From Megalonaias nervosa (Eukaryota; Mollusca; Bivalvia; Unionida; Unionidae), in the NCBI GenBank assembly GCA_016617855.1, contig JAECUM010093670.1, forward strand, positions 1-64,000: a stretch of DNA of 64,000 nucleotides, given 5' to 3'. The notes under the pieces are model-generated. The model was not told the DNA's origin and did not search any database. It saw only the letters and a program-made list of their open reading frames with translations. Position numbers and translations under genes: made by a program. Positions within the stretch are counted from its first letter, which is position 1. Every line of letters starts with the position of its first letter. Shown here one piece after another: positions 34,769-47,089 of the stretch.

Positions 34769-35420
34769 GTAAGACAGATGAGATTTTGAATGGGCAGGAA
34801 TATTTCAAAATCACCCAGGCTTCAAAGTTAAAAAACTCTCAGTATACACAAGTTTACCTCTGGTTCAGGAATTAAAAACTAGGAATCAGTCTCCTGACAA
34901 CAGTGTTATTGTAAGTAAGTCTTGTAAATTTACTAATTTTATGTAGTACCAATTTTTTTTCTCACCTGCAGAAGCCTAGGTGAAACATAGGGGTCATTGT
35001 TCCAATAGTGTTGTCATCATTGTGGCATAGTTGATTCAGTTAAGTCTTTGCATTCGCTTAGTTTTTATGACACCATTATTTTACCAGTCATGAAACTTGT
35101 TATCATCTTTGATGGTACTACCACAGGTGAAGCAGGCCACAGGAATCTACTTTTCACACTCCAGTTGTTACATTAAGTTTCTGCATTTAGATTAGATTCT
35201 CTGACAGTGTTCAATGCACACTCATGAATCTTGATTGGTATATTCATCTTGGAGGATACTACTCACCAGAGGCATAAGTGGACTGCATTTATCTACAATA
35301 TTCAGTGCTCACAGGGCATTTGGTATGACCCTTCATTTCTTGTCCATCTCTCCATTTGTTGCCTGTTAATGAAGATTTACTTGTTACCATTCTGGAGGTC
35401 CAATTTTTTTTTTTTAAATC
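34769..35420. other. Downstream FANK1 intron, no gene seen
   Basis: AT-rich sequence after the exon donor. No second exon with a matching phase-2 acceptor was recognised. Confidence 0.45.
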
Positions 35421-35424
35421 GGAT

Positions 35425-36130
35425 TTTGATCAGATTTGGAATATAAGCTTATATCATCCAGATCTTGGAAGAGTTCAATAAATCATGAGATCCACATAGT
35501 ATGGAGGCCAGATTTATGAAATGATTTCTATCCGACTTGGAATATAAGCACATATCATCAAGATCTCAGCCAAATTCAGTAATGAATGAAATTACATTAA
35601 TTTGGGGATCTACATATGATTGGCTGAGCTTATTACCACTCTGGAGGCCATAATTCCTGTCTGATTTTAATCAAACATGGAATATAGACTTTAATCATCA
35701 AGTTTGATAATGAACAAGATCCATGCATGTTAATTTGGTGCTATTGTGGGTATGTGAGAAAGCTTGCCAGTGGCTTCTCATGGGTCAGTGGTTTTTTGGG
35801 GGGTTTTCCTGTGTTCTTCCACCACCAATTATACTGGCCGTGATGTATAACCTATCTTGTGATGAAATGTGGCATTAAACCCTACAACAACAACAACAAC
35901 ATGTTAATTTGGTGATCTTCTGTCTGATGGCTGTGCTTATTAAGAATCTGGATGCCATATTTCCAATCCAATTTTGATCAAACATGGAATATAGGCTTAT
36001 ATTATCAAGATGTTTGATCATGAGAGAGATCCACATATATTTAAACCGTTTATGTAAATTGCAATTTGTCAAGCCTGTGTTTGGCATGAATGATGATCCT
36101 TTAACCAGATTTGTTGAAATTTCTATTGGA
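35425..36130. repeat. Satellite family, ~190-200-bp unit, interrupted by a SINE
   Basis: Units share 'gattttgatcaaacatgga', 'atataggcttatatcatca', 'agatc' and 'tctgattggctgagcttatt'. About three units are seen, with the truncated SINE at 35741-35899 inserted in one. The same family reappears at 56930-57560. Confidence 0.72.
35741..35899 (+). mobile_element. SINE family 1, 5'-truncated, 15-bp perfect target duplication
   Basis: Only the 3' body of the SINE is present ('gtgagaaagcttgccagtgg' to the (CAA)n tail). It is flanked by perfect copies of catgttaatttggtg (35726-35740 and 35900-35914). Both Pol III promoter boxes are missing, so this copy was dead on arrival. A short non-SINE stretch 'ctattgtgggta' lies at the 5' junction. 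Confidence 0.93.
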
Positions 36131-36282
36131 TACACAACTGAAATTAATTTATAATATGTAGAGCAAGCAGTAGCATGCAGATTCTTAATAAACAAGCAAC
36201 AGCATGCAGATTCTTGATAAACAAGCAGTAGCATGTAGTTTTTTCATGAGCAAGCTGTAACATGCAAATTCCTGATGAGCAG

Positions 36283-36512
36283 GTTGTTGTTCTTGGGTTA
36301 ACACCAATTTTCAGAACAAGATAGGTGATGCATGGCAGCCAGTATAACTGATGGAGAAAAACCCCGGAAAAGCCCTGGAAAGAACCACCAACCCACTGGT
36401 AAGCTTTCTCAGGTACCCACATTGGCTTATTCCAAGACTCGAGCCCATGCAGACATAGGTGAGATGACAGTGATCTGTAACGGTGAGTGCTATAGACCAC
36501 TCAGCTACACGG
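36283..36512 (-). mobile_element. SINE family 1, inside the 29-bp minisatellite
   Basis: On the minus strand a degraded head lies at the right end, B box 'gggctcgagtctt' follows, and the element ends in a very short (CAA)n tail (36283-36290). Minisatellite units lie directly on both sides. Both promoter boxes carry changes, so it is probably old. Confidence 0.87.
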
Positions 36513-36831
36513 ATAGCATGCAAATTCTTAATGAGCAAGTAATAGCATGCAAATTCTTAATGAGCAAGTAATAGCATGCAAATTCTTAATGAGCAAGTAA
36601 TGGCATGCAAATTCTTAATGAGCAAGTAATAGCATGCAAATTCTTAATGAGCAAGTAATAGCATGCAAATTCTTAATGAGCAAGTAATAGCATGCAAATT
36701 CTTAATGAGCAAGCAATAGCATGTAAATTCTTAATGAGCAAGTAATGGCATGCAAATTCTTAATGAGCAAGTAATGGCATGCAAATTCTTAATGAGCAAG
36801 CAATACCATACTAATTCTAATTGAGCAAGCA

Positions 36832-37008
36832 ATGAAGTGTTTTATGGCACAGCAACACTAGTAGGTTATTTAGTGCTATGGCAATTGGAGTAAAGTGCCT
36901 TGCCAAACAACACACGACAGTAGCTGACTAGGCTGATTTGATGGTAGGATTCAAACACAGTTTTTGTCATCAGTTCAGCATGCTAACCACTTTGCAACTT
37001 CAGCTCCA
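36832..37008 (-). mobile_element. SINE family 3 inside the minisatellite
   Basis: On the minus strand this runs from a tRNA-like head ('aagtggttagcatgctgaac', B-box relic 'gtttgaatcctacc') through the 'ggcaaggcactttactcc' body to 'gctgtgccataaaacac'. Confidence 0.8.
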
Positions 37009-37107
37009 CTAAAATCAGTATGATGCTAATTCTTAATGTGCAAGCATTGCCATGCTGATTCTTAATGAGCAAGCAATACCATTAGAAAAGCACACTTGCT
37101 TGCTTAG

Positions 37108-37283
37108 TTTGGTGTTTTATGGCACAGCTACACAAGTAGCTTATTTAGACCATTGGAATGAAGTATCTTGCGAAAGGACACCACAGTAACTGACCCAGGT
37201 TGATCTGATTGTACAATTTTGAACCTGCACCCTTTTGGTTGCAAGTTTGGAATGCTAACCACTTTGTCACTGCAGCTACCCAA
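37108..37283 (-). mobile_element. SINE family 3, second copy inside the minisatellite
   Basis: The same structure as the copy at 36832, with head 'caaagtggttagcattcca', B box 'ggttcaaaattgt' and 3' end 'gctgtgccataaaacacca'. Only about 100 bp, including two or three minisatellite units, separate it from the previous copy. Confidence 0.8.
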
Positions 37284-37698
37284 CAGCCAATATTCTGGAG
37301 ATTCCTTATGAGCAAGCAATACCCTGCTGATTCCTAATTAGCAAGCAGCAGCCTGCTGATTCCTAATGAGCAAGCAAAACCATGCTGATTCCTAATGAGC
37401 AGGCAATACCATGCTAATTCGTAATGAGCAAGCAGTACCCTGTCGATTCCTAATTAGCAAGCAATACCATGCTAATTCTTAATGAGCAAGCAGTACCCTG
37501 TTCATTCTTAATGAGAAAGCAATGCCATGCAAATCCTTAGTAAGTTTCATTGAATCTATCCTGATACAGGGTTAGAAAGTACCTAAGATCAAAATTTTGA
37601 ACAAATTAGGTTACAACTATATTTCAGGGTACAAAACATTTTGGGGTCAATAGGTATTGTGGTGTGATATCACAAATGACATTACTTAGACACTTTCA

Positions 37699-38014
37699 AC
37701 CACTCCGGTGGCCTAGTGGTTAGAGCATCTGCCTCGGATGCAGGAGGTTGTGGGTTCGATCCCCGGCCAATCATACCAAAGTCTTACAAAAATGGTACTA
37801 ACAGCTGCCTCGCTTGGCACTCAGCATTAAGAGGTTAGTGTTAGGACTGGTCGGCCTGGTGTCAGGATAATGTGACTGGGTGGGACATCATGCTATATGT
37901 CTGCAGCATGATGCCCCAGTGCTAGACATCACTATAAACTGCCACACTGCAGATATCGTAGCAATATGACTGAAAAATTGTTAAAGCTACGTTAAAAATC
38001 CAAATCACACACAC
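37699..38014 (+). mobile_element. SINE family 2, full length, 15-bp perfect target duplication
   Basis: The best preserved family-2 copy. The head reads like a tRNA: 'ggtggcctagtggttagagc' (A box), an anticodon arm with loop ctcggat (CGG, proline-like) and B box 'gggttcgatccccgg'. A body of about 240 bp and a short (CA)n tail follow. Flanks are perfect copies of acttagacactttca (37684-37698 and 38015-38029). Intact boxes and the perfect duplication indicate a recent insertion. Confidence 0.95.
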
Positions 38015-38029
38015 ACTTAGACACTTTCA

Positions 38030-39717
38030 TTTCATTTTAATATTACACTTAAGATAATATCAAAATGGGTTATTAAGGTCATAGTAAAATTAATTAATTA
38101 ATTGTTGGGGTTAATGTCAAAGCTTTGAATTTAATTCTTCCATATTCACAAAATGCAAGTTAATTGTAGAAAATATTTGTTGAGATTCAAACTGTTTCAA
38201 CTTATTGGAGTGTTATATTTTCCAATAGTACAAAGCCAGCTATTAGTAAAACTCCTTCAAATACTTAAATACAGCAAAATATATACACATGATAAATGAA
38301 GCTTGCTTTTGCATTGATTCCTTGCTATAAGATGAGCTGTTGAACATGTAGCCTAATACAGTAGCCATACATGTACCAACTGACAATACACAGTAGACTA
38401 GTGCACAATGATTATATTTTCAGTGGGAAAGCAGACTATCTCTTTCATGCAAATTCATTTTATTTTAAACTAAGGAAATATTTGCCCAATATTGTCATCA
38501 TTTAGGGAAAATCTGTTCCCATGTCTCTTCATGACTTGCTTAGCTTGTATTGTTTTTGGGGTTTATTTGGTGTTTGAAAGGCTAATTGCATATATTTTTA
38601 TCCCCATGACATTCACTTATATGTTCATGAGACTGATTGTTCGCAAACACTTGCATGGTCCAAAATTAAAGGCTTGGACATGCATATAAATCAGACTTCA
38701 GAAAAAATAAGTCATTCAGCTGCATATGTAGTTTTTTTTAAATTCAAAATGGTGATAAAAATTTGAATTTGAAACCAGAAGAATACCATTGTAGTTCCTT
38801 TTTATTCCCCAACTCCTTAATTACAGTGTATGTAATAACAGTAGCTGGCAAAAACAATGCAAGTAGAAATAGGATTTTGCAAGTTGATTTTTGTTTCACT
38901 TGTGAAAAATGCATGTAGTAAGGAAAGTTTCAGTTTTATCACAGAACTCTTACATGGATTGTTAGTGATAACAGTATGGAATGCTACAAAGTCAGTAGAA
39001 CACTGTACTGAACTTTGCATAAGCATTAGTTTCTGACAATTATTATCATTCACTAATAAACCATAGAAACAAAATTCCAGTCTGTGGATAATGTAAAAAT
39101 CTTTGGCACAAAATAGTCAGGCAAGAATCATTCATCAGAGTAATTCATCAGCTTCTTCACTGATTACAATCTATTGATTTATTTTTAATCAGGAAATATA
39201 AAGACATTACTGGAAAATTTCTCAGACAACATTTTCTCTTGGGAATGGGGAAGAGAGCATAATTTGTCCAGGGAGAAAAATGGAAATAATTACCAGGAGA
39301 GCTATCATTGTCAATCAACGTGTCAGATCAAAAGGAATCAATCAACATCATCTAGACTGCTGATTGAAATTTACCCTCTTAATCAGTGTCTTAGTGTCTT
39401 ATCTGCCATCATATTATGCACCAGTGGCTCAAATAACACTGTTCTCTTCAGACCATTGGTAAAAATAACAGCAAATGCCTAAAGCAACCCGAGTTGGGGT
39501 GGGGGTGTGTGGAAAGGAAATTGGATCAAGTTATTCATATGTCATATTCTTTCTACAGCTTGGAATAAACACAAATATGGTTCTGTATTTATTACATAAC
39601 CCTTCTTTTAGAGTTTCCAAATATTTTTGACTGAATTGTTTGAATGGAATTAAAAGCAAACTGAAATTTGTGAAAGTTTGATTTGGTTTATTCAAGAATG
39701 TAGATGTTCAGATATGG
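38030..39717. other. No gene seen
   Basis: AT-rich sequence. Short frames at 38492-38689 and 39264-39482 show no motif or splice support. Confidence 0.45.
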
Positions 39718-40031
39718 GTGTGTGTGTGTGTGAGGATCATTAATGTAGCTATTAACAGTTTTAGTCATATCGCTATGATGTTTACAGTGGGCAGTTTATA
39801 ATATTGTCTAGCACTGGGGCATCATGCCACAGACATGTAGCATCATGTCCCACCCAGTCACATTATCCAGACACAAGGTTGACCAGTCCCAACGCTAACC
39901 TCTTAATACTGAGCACCAAGTGAGGCAGCTACTGCTACCATTTTTATAAGTCTTTGGTATGACTTGGCTGAGGTCCAAACCTGAGACCTCCTGCATTCAA
40001 GGAGGACACTTTGACCACTGAAGTAGTCAGA
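39718..40031 (-). mobile_element. SINE family 2, diverged
   Basis: Starts with (GT)n (the tail on the minus strand), followed by the family-2 body in reverse ('gcactggggcatcatgcc', 'gtcccacccagtcacattat') and a degraded tRNA-like head (B-box relic 'aggtttggacctcag'). No clear target duplication was found. Confidence 0.85.
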
Positions 40032-40139
40032 CACAAGTACACATGCCTATATTATTCCAGTTTGGGTGTGCAGTATAGAAGAATAATGAACATTGGTATC
40101 AGACTCCAGATCAGCTATGCAAAGTGGACTGGAATGTAA

Positions 40140-41430
40140 TAAAAACAGTTATCTGCCAGTATATAATGCAATGGCAGATCTAGATCTGTGTATGTTTTGA
40201 AGTTGGATGTGAGTTTTATACATGTGATATAATGGCAGATTTAGATATGTGTATATATTAAAATTGGATGTGAGTTATATACATGTGATACAATGGCAGA
40301 TTTAAATCTGTGTATATATTAAAGTTGGATGTGAGTTATATTCATGTGATACAATGGCAGATTTAGATCTGTGTATATATTAAAGTTGGATGTGAGTTAT
40401 ATTCATGTGATACATTGGCAGATTTAGATCTGTGTATATATTAAAGTTGGATGTGAGTTATATACATGTGATACAATGGCAGATTTAGATCTGTGTATAT
40501 ATTAAAGTTGGGTGTGAGTTATATACATGTGATACAATGGCAGATTTAGATCTGTGTATATATTAAAGTTGGATGTGAGTTATATTCATGTGATACATTG
40601 GCAGATTTAGATCTGTGTATATATTGAAGTTGGATGTGAGTTATATACATGTGATACAATGGCAGATTTAGATCTGTGTAAATATTAAAGTTGGATGTGA
40701 GTTATATTCATGTGATACATTGGCAGATCTAGACCCTGTGTATGTATTAAAGTTGGGTGTGAGTTATATTCATGTGATACAATGGCAGATTTAGATCTGT
40801 GTATATATTAAAGTTGGGTGTGAGTTATATTCATGTGATACATTGGCAGATCTAGACCCTGTGTATATATTAAAGATGGGTGTGAGTTATATTCATGTGA
40901 TACATTTGCAGATTTAGATTGGTGTATATATTAAAGTTGGGTGTGAGTTCTATTCATGTGGTACAATGGCAGATTTAGATCGGTGTATATATTAAAGTTG
41001 GGTGTGAGTTATATTCATGTGATACATTGGCAGATCTAGATCGGTGTATATATTAAAGTTGGGTGTGAGTTATATTCATGTGATACAATGGCAGATTTAG
41101 ATCGGTGTATATATTAAAGTTGGATGTGAGTTATATTCATGTGATACATTGGCAGATCTAGATTGGTGTATATATTAAAGTTGGGTGTTAGTTATATTCA
41201 TGTGATACATTGGCTTATCTAGACCCTGTGTATATATTAAAGATGGGTGTGAGTTATATTCATGTGATACATTGGCAGATCTAGATCTATGTATATATTA
41301 AAGTTGGGTGTGAGTTATATTCATGTGATACATTGGCAGATCTAGATCGGTGTATATATTAAAGTTGGATGTGAGATATATGAATACATATGTGATACAA
41401 TGGCAGATCTAGTTCTGTGTACATATTGCC
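40140..41430. repeat. 61-bp minisatellite, ~20 copies, MITE-derived
   Basis: The unit is 'gatacaatggcagatttaga', 'tctgtgtatatattaaagtt' and 'ggatgtgagttatattcatg' plus t. The first unit (40160-40215) still reads 'atgcaatggcagatctagat', then 'gttttgaagttggatgtgag', and aligns with the right arm of the palindromic MITE (compare 30367-30434). Subtypes differ at 'tacaatgg/tacattgg', 'atctgtg/atcggtg/accctgtg' and 'ttggatg/ttgggtg'. Confidence 0.95.
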
Positions 41431-41930
41431 CATGGGTCTTTCCCTACTCTCACAGTACTTTGCCCTTGGGCCTTAACATAGCAACTGTTGCGATCCCCAC
41501 TCAATAACCATGGGTTACTGGATATGAAAAGACAAATTTATATATGCAATTGATATTGACCCCGGTGTCCATTTTTTCTACCACAGGAACTTGACCCCTG
41601 GGTCATAACTTGCAATTTATTGAGATTCCACCTTGCAATAATATATACACTTAACTGAGCATGATAGGTAAATGTATATATGCAACTGTCATCCCTACCA
41701 CAACAGATTTAGTTCCTCGGTCATAACTTTGGAACTTTTTATGTCCCCACTCCATAATCATATATGCACTTCCTGGGCCAAAAAATTAGATTGATATATG
41801 CAGCTGATAATAGTTCATCCTACAGCACAACGATCATAGCTTGGAATTTTTGAGATCCCTACCATAGAACCATGCTAAAACTTACTGGGCATGAAAAGAG
41901 AAATCAGTGACATCTGCCACTGGGTAGTTT
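41431..41930. repeat. Diverged tandem repeat, ~130-170-bp unit
   Basis: Units share 'ctgggtcataacttgcaa', 'gagatccccactc' and 'atatacacttactgggcatg', followed by 'aaatgtatatatgcaactg'. About three to four units are present. The same family recurs at 62100-62370, 20 kb away. Confidence 0.7.
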
Positions 41931-42129
41931 TTCCCTCCGGGGCCTGACCTAGTGGCTCAAGATTTGGGTTTGAGGTCAACTTACATGTAGTTTTGTTAAC
42001 ATTGAATATTACTAATGCAAATGATTCCAATGTTGGAGAGGCTTTTTTTAAGCCCTGTTACATTAGTGGGAATCAAGACATAGCAGTCACTTTTCTTCTT
42101 TTACCACCAGCATCATCTTCATCATCAGG

Positions 42130-42640
42130 TTTTTCATTTGTACACATTTTCAAAACTCTTGATAGATTCTTATTATACTTGGCATGAATTATGATGAAGC
42201 TGAGACAATCCATTCCACTATATGCATGTTTGTCCATTTTACTTTGGGATCAAGATCACAGTCATAGAAAATTTGCTTATATTTCCTAACACCCTTGATA
42301 GATTCTCATCATAATAGGCGTGAATCATTATGAAGCAAAGACAGTTCATTCTGCACCACTCCTTGGGGTCAAGTTCTTAGTCATAGTCATAGAAAATTTG
42401 CTTAAATTTCCCAAACTTCTTGATAAAATCTCATCATGAATGGTATGAATCATTATGAAGCTAAGAGAGTTCATTCTGTACCACTCTTGTTCACCCTTTG
42501 AGGATAAAAATCAAATCACATAGTTAAATGGCATTAAGGTTATGGTCGAAATTTTTTTGTTTGCTTTTATTTCCCAAATCCCATATTAGATTTTCTTCAT
42601 ACTTTAAATGAATCATCATGAAACTAATACAATTAATTCT
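42130..42640. repeat. Diverged tandem repeat, ~135-bp unit, 3-4 copies
   Basis: The blocks 'cttgatagattctcatcata' and 'gaatcattatgaagcta', with 'agtcatagaaaatttgctt', recur near 42160, 42290, 42420 and 42585. Confidence 0.7.
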
Positions 42641-43890
42641 GTGACATGCTTACTGAACCTTGACTTTGGTGTCTAGGCCACACATTTTACAGCTGTGCTT
42701 TGGTTGTGGGCTTGACATGCAAGCATCTGGCCTTCTTGTCAGACACAATAACTTAATTTAGTATTGATAAAAATCTTATTAATTTGGCATCATGTTTATA
42801 TCATGCATTTTACACAAATGGGCTTTATGCAAGATTGTCCAACCACCAAACAAGAGTGTCACTTGTTTATGCATTGTATCTGCTATGTCTTTGGAGAATC
42901 TCCATGTTTCATGATAAGTTACCTGGTTTCCTGCTCTTAAGAAATATTTTCTTTTCATCCAGAACTATTGTATGTGGTCACAGGAGGTGTTGAGTTCCTT
43001 TCATATTGTCTGAGGTGTGTACTCACCCTTTACTCACACAGCATGAGTATGGTACTGTGGCAAAAGGCTTGATACCAGTTCAATCTGTTTGTCCCTGATG
43101 GAAACCAAGAATTGCAGCTCTCATAAAGTTGTCAGAACTGGAGTGGGTATTGATTTATAATAGTTAGACAGAAACATTGACAAGAGGCTGATAGAAAGCA
43201 AAAAAGTTCCATTCATTGTAAGACCTTATCAGTTGATGTCCACCAATAAATTTATTGGCCACTTACTGAAGAAATGGCACCCTTGAATGATTTCAACATG
43301 TCTAAATCAATATAGGATGGATTTTTCTTATATTGAAGAAATGGATAGGTGGCTCATATACTTCGAATTCTTAGACAGTGTTCTGTTTAGTTCCCCCATT
43401 GAAGCACTGACCTTGCTTGGTACATCTTTAGGTTTAGACATAAACCCACTCCCCTGTAGATACAATATATACAATATTCCAAATTCCTCTGCTTTAAAGA
43501 AAAATTATGTAAAAAAAAAAGTCAGAACTTTTATTTATTCAATATTGCTTGTCCAAGAACATGAGGGACTCTTGGTGCTTTACTTAGACTAGAATAAAAC
43601 TTGTCATCCAACAGTTGCGTGTTTGGTAATCACACTGACCAGTCAGGGTCAACTGCATTGGTTTGTCCTTGGCAAAGATTTAGCTCAATCATATATTATA
43701 AGTGCTATTAAAGCCAACAAAAACAAAACAAGACCTTGAAGTTCTGTCAAATTGATCTTTTTAAGGATGATCATTATGAAATGTTGGAGTATTTGTTTGA
43801 AAAATATTTACAAATAGTTTTAGAACTAGTGAATCCAAAATCCCCCCCACCCCACCAAATTTGTAGATTAGCATGTATTCTTCTACCCCC
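42641..43890. other. No gene seen
   Basis: The 101-codon frame at 43287-43592 is not flanked by good splice sites and has no recognisable motif. I do not call it. Confidence 0.4.
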
Positions 43891-44425
43891 AAGTAAGGGT
43901 CACTTCAAAGAAAAGTATGGGAAAAAAGTACCTTATCCTCAAATAATGGTCATTACATAGAAAAATATTGGAAAAGGTACCCAATCCCCAAATAATGGTC
44001 ATTGCATAGAAAAATATGGGAAAAAAGTACCCTATCCCCAAATAATGTTCATTACATAAAAAAGTATGGGAAAAGGTACCCTATCCCCAAATAATGGTCA
44101 TTACATAGAAAAGTATGGGAAAAGGTACCCTATCCCCAAATAATGGTCATTACATAGAAAAGTATGGGAAAAGGTACCCTATCCCCAAATAATGGTCATT
44201 ACATAGAAAAATATGGGAAAAGGTACCCTATCCGCAAATAATGGTCATTACATAGAAAAGTATGGGAAAAGGTACCCTATCCCCAAATAATGGTCATTAC
44301 GTAGAAAAATATGGGAAAATGTACCCTATCCCCAAATAGTGGCTATTGCATAGAAAAGTGTGTCAAAAGGTACCTTATCCCCAAATAATGGTCATTACAT
44401 AGAAGAGTATGGGAAAAGTTGTTTG
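43890..44425. repeat. 49-bp minisatellite, ~10 copies
   Basis: The unit is 'ggtcattacatagaaaagta', 'tgggaaaaggtaccctatcc' and 'ccaaataat'. It is very homogeneous in the middle (44060-44330) with diverged units at both edges, typical of ongoing homogenisation. Each unit contains a GGTACC site and a C-rich 'tatcccc'. Confidence 0.95.
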
Positions 44426-44589
44426 TTACTAATTGTCCATAAAATTATAGCTGAATTTAGTATTTTAAAAAATTCATCAAATTTGCACAGGTTGAAGGTC
44501 AGTGACTTCTCATACACAAAGATACATAAGAAAAAAAAACTTTGTTGAGTGAAATTGTTCAGCATTACACAGTTGTTGAGAGCACAGAA

Positions 44590-44765
44590 TTTTTCTGGAA
44601 CATAAATCACACTCAAACAATCTATGGCAGGTTCTAAATTGCTAAACATTTTCAAAGCTTGGATGATTTATGGGAGGTTCTAAATTGCTAGAAAACTTTC
44701 AAAGCTCAGATGATTTATGACAGGTTCTTCTAAATTGCAAACAATTTTCAAAGGTTTCATCTATT
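44590..44765. repeat. ~55-bp repeat, 3 copies
   Basis: 'ggcaggttctaaattgct' followed by 'acattttcaaagctt' and 'gatgatttatg' recurs three times with small indels. Confidence 0.75.
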
Positions 44766-47085
44766 TTTCATGGATGTATCATTTTCTTCCACAGCACTGT
44801 TATTGTGATTATTAAAATTGTATCAATTGCATCAATTTACATCATGTCTTTCCTAGTAGTGCTATGGTACATGTAGGTTAAAAGTGACATCATATTGATT
44901 AAGTCATAATGTAATGGTCATGTCAACTGTGCAGTAAACATTGTTTTTACTAGCTGTCTTTATGGCCTAGCAATAGTCACATCGATTAGAATTGACATTT
45001 CAAGAAATGTGCTGCTCTGCAGTCTGAAACAAACAAGCAGAATCTTTACAATACACTCACCCCCAACTTCCCTATGGACATAAATCTTTTGTTTCTCAGG
45101 TCAAGTTCTGGCCTCTCTTTAGAGAAAACAGCAGGTATGTTTGTTTATGTAAATTAATTAAAGGGCGGCTTTATAGTACTTAGCATAAACTTTAGATGTT
45201 GAAAATGTTGATATTGGAGACAAGATATTAGATTAAGTGGCTCTAATTAGCAACAGTAACTTGTATATAGTTTTAAAAGAAATATAGATTTTATTTTTAC
45301 TTTAACTTTGATATATCTTTGCCAAGCTTGAACAGCTGAAGCATTTATTTCACATTTATATTTTGTTGCAGAGGTTTTTAGTTAGAGTTTGATCAGAGAT
45401 TTAGTAATCATTTACATGTTACTAAATCAACTTATGAACAAATTATTGTTGAGAAATTAAAGGTTTTGTTTAGTTTAAGATAGGAAACACAGATCTCTGT
45501 ATCAGAAACACTCAAGACAGAAATATGATGTCAGGCTGTGATATATAAGAGGACAGCAGTGAGAAATTTTTAATTTGAATTTGGTTTAGTGTATGGTAAC
45601 AATTAATAAAGCTATACTTGTTAATCCCCAATGTAGCCTACATGCCACAATAGCTACAGTAGTGACTGAGATGCCCTCTGGTTTATCTTAACCTCAACAC
45701 AGATTATTTTTTGCTCAAAGAAAGAACAAATTTTAATGTTTAAAATTAAAATTCTGTCAGAATTGTAAACATGAAGACCCACTGTTCCAAGGTCACCTTT
45801 TCTTGCTGTATCATTTTTATTGTTTCCTGGTTATTTACTCAGATATCTCCTCTATCGCTGTTCCTCCTCCCTGCAGTAAAATATGTTAAACATTTTCTCA
45901 TCCAGAAAATTGGTGCTTCATAATATGGGCCAATTAAAGGTACAAGTTGTTGGTAGATTTCTAGCATTTCCTCTCACTTTTTAGGTTGATTGTAAATTTA
46001 CCCACTAATGTTGAAAATTGATGGTACATGATCTTAGGGAGAGTGGTTTGGAATCTAAATCTTCCATAGACAGTGGTGTAATATTTGTCAGCTTTGATGC
46101 AATATGTATAATTCATTACAGAATCTGTTCATTAAAAACAACTTAAAGTCGGGTGTTTTGGGGATAATGTTACAAATCACATGTGTGGCCACTAATGGTA
46201 TGGCTGTGTTGGACCAATTTAGTGTCCCCTGATCTTTGTTAAACTTTGTTGATGGGAGAGGCATGCAGGATAGACAATGTCAAGAAACTGGATTTGGTTC
46301 TGCATACTGCTTCAGAAATATCATAAATTTTCATAGTTATTAGTAAAAGCTTACAGCTTACAAAAAATGGTGTTTTGGACAAATTCTGAGGCATAAAATT
46401 TTGACATAATCAAATTTATAATTTTTTAACAGGTATGTAAAGTAATGTATATGAAGTAATGAAGTGGATTATGCTGATCATTAATTCCTTAGTAATTTGT
46501 CATGACTGTACCAATATTTCTCATGTTTTTGAAAATTTTCTTTTCTGATCATTAATATTTTTATATTTTACAATATATGGATAAATGCATAGTTTACATT
46601 CAAGTATCTGTACTTATCATAACAGCAAACATAAATTTTAGAGATTAACTTTACTCAATATTTGTTGGATGTACAGAGTTGTGAATGGAACATATACAAC
46701 ATAATTACATAATGCAGAATATGAATTTTAAAAAGTTACAAAATGTGTTTTATATGTCATTCATTTACCATTCAAGAACCAAATGAAATGATGTTTGCTG
46801 ATCAATTTACTATTGAGGTATGAAGTAAAATAAAGAAATGTTTTCTTTCAGTTTTCAGATGGGGTTTAACATAATTGTCTTTTAGACTAGTGTTTCAGTG
46901 ATTTCAGTTTTGCTGTCACCAACTGGTAGAATGTCAGACAAAGTTCACTCAAGACAGCTACTCTATAAGGGTCTCTTTATTACAGGAGTTAAAGAGTGGC
47001 AATGTTGCTTTTATATCAAAGATTTCAACATTTTAACAATTCTGCACAAAAAAATCTCAGTAAATTGTGCAGAATACATAACACA
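44766..47085. other. No gene seen
   Basis: Contains one splice-like pair, acceptor 'ttgtttctcag' at 45099 and donor CAG|gtatgt at 45135, enclosing 35 bp. No flanking exon was found. The rest is AT-rich and featureless. Confidence 0.4.
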
Positions 47086-47089
47086 TTGG

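Larger units (their letters stand above)
36150..37545. repeat. 29-bp minisatellite, three insertions inside
   Basis: The unit is 'agcatgcaaattcttaatga' followed by 'gcaagtaat' (29 bp). Units are diverged at 36150-36282, near-identical at 36513-36830, present again at 37015-37090 and diverged at 37295-37545. The gaps between these blocks are filled by a family-1 SINE (36283-36512) and two family-3 SINEs (36832-37008 and 37108-37283). The array was therefore one block before the insertions. Confidence 0.92.

Noticed and set aside
37699..37765. A genuine tRNA-Pro gene
   Set aside because: The cloverleaf head is good, but it is joined to the family-2 SINE body and CA tail and bounded by a target duplication, so it is a SINE head.
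40140..41430. CRISPR-like array (regular repeats)
   Set aside because: Head-to-tail units have no unique spacers, and the DNA is eukaryotic. It is a minisatellite. The same applies to the 29-, 46- and 49-bp arrays.
45100..45134. 35-bp microexon between 'ttgtttctcag' and CAG|gtatgt
   Set aside because: The splice strings are good, but no flanking exon or peptide similarity exists, and the segment does not match the expected next part of FANK1.
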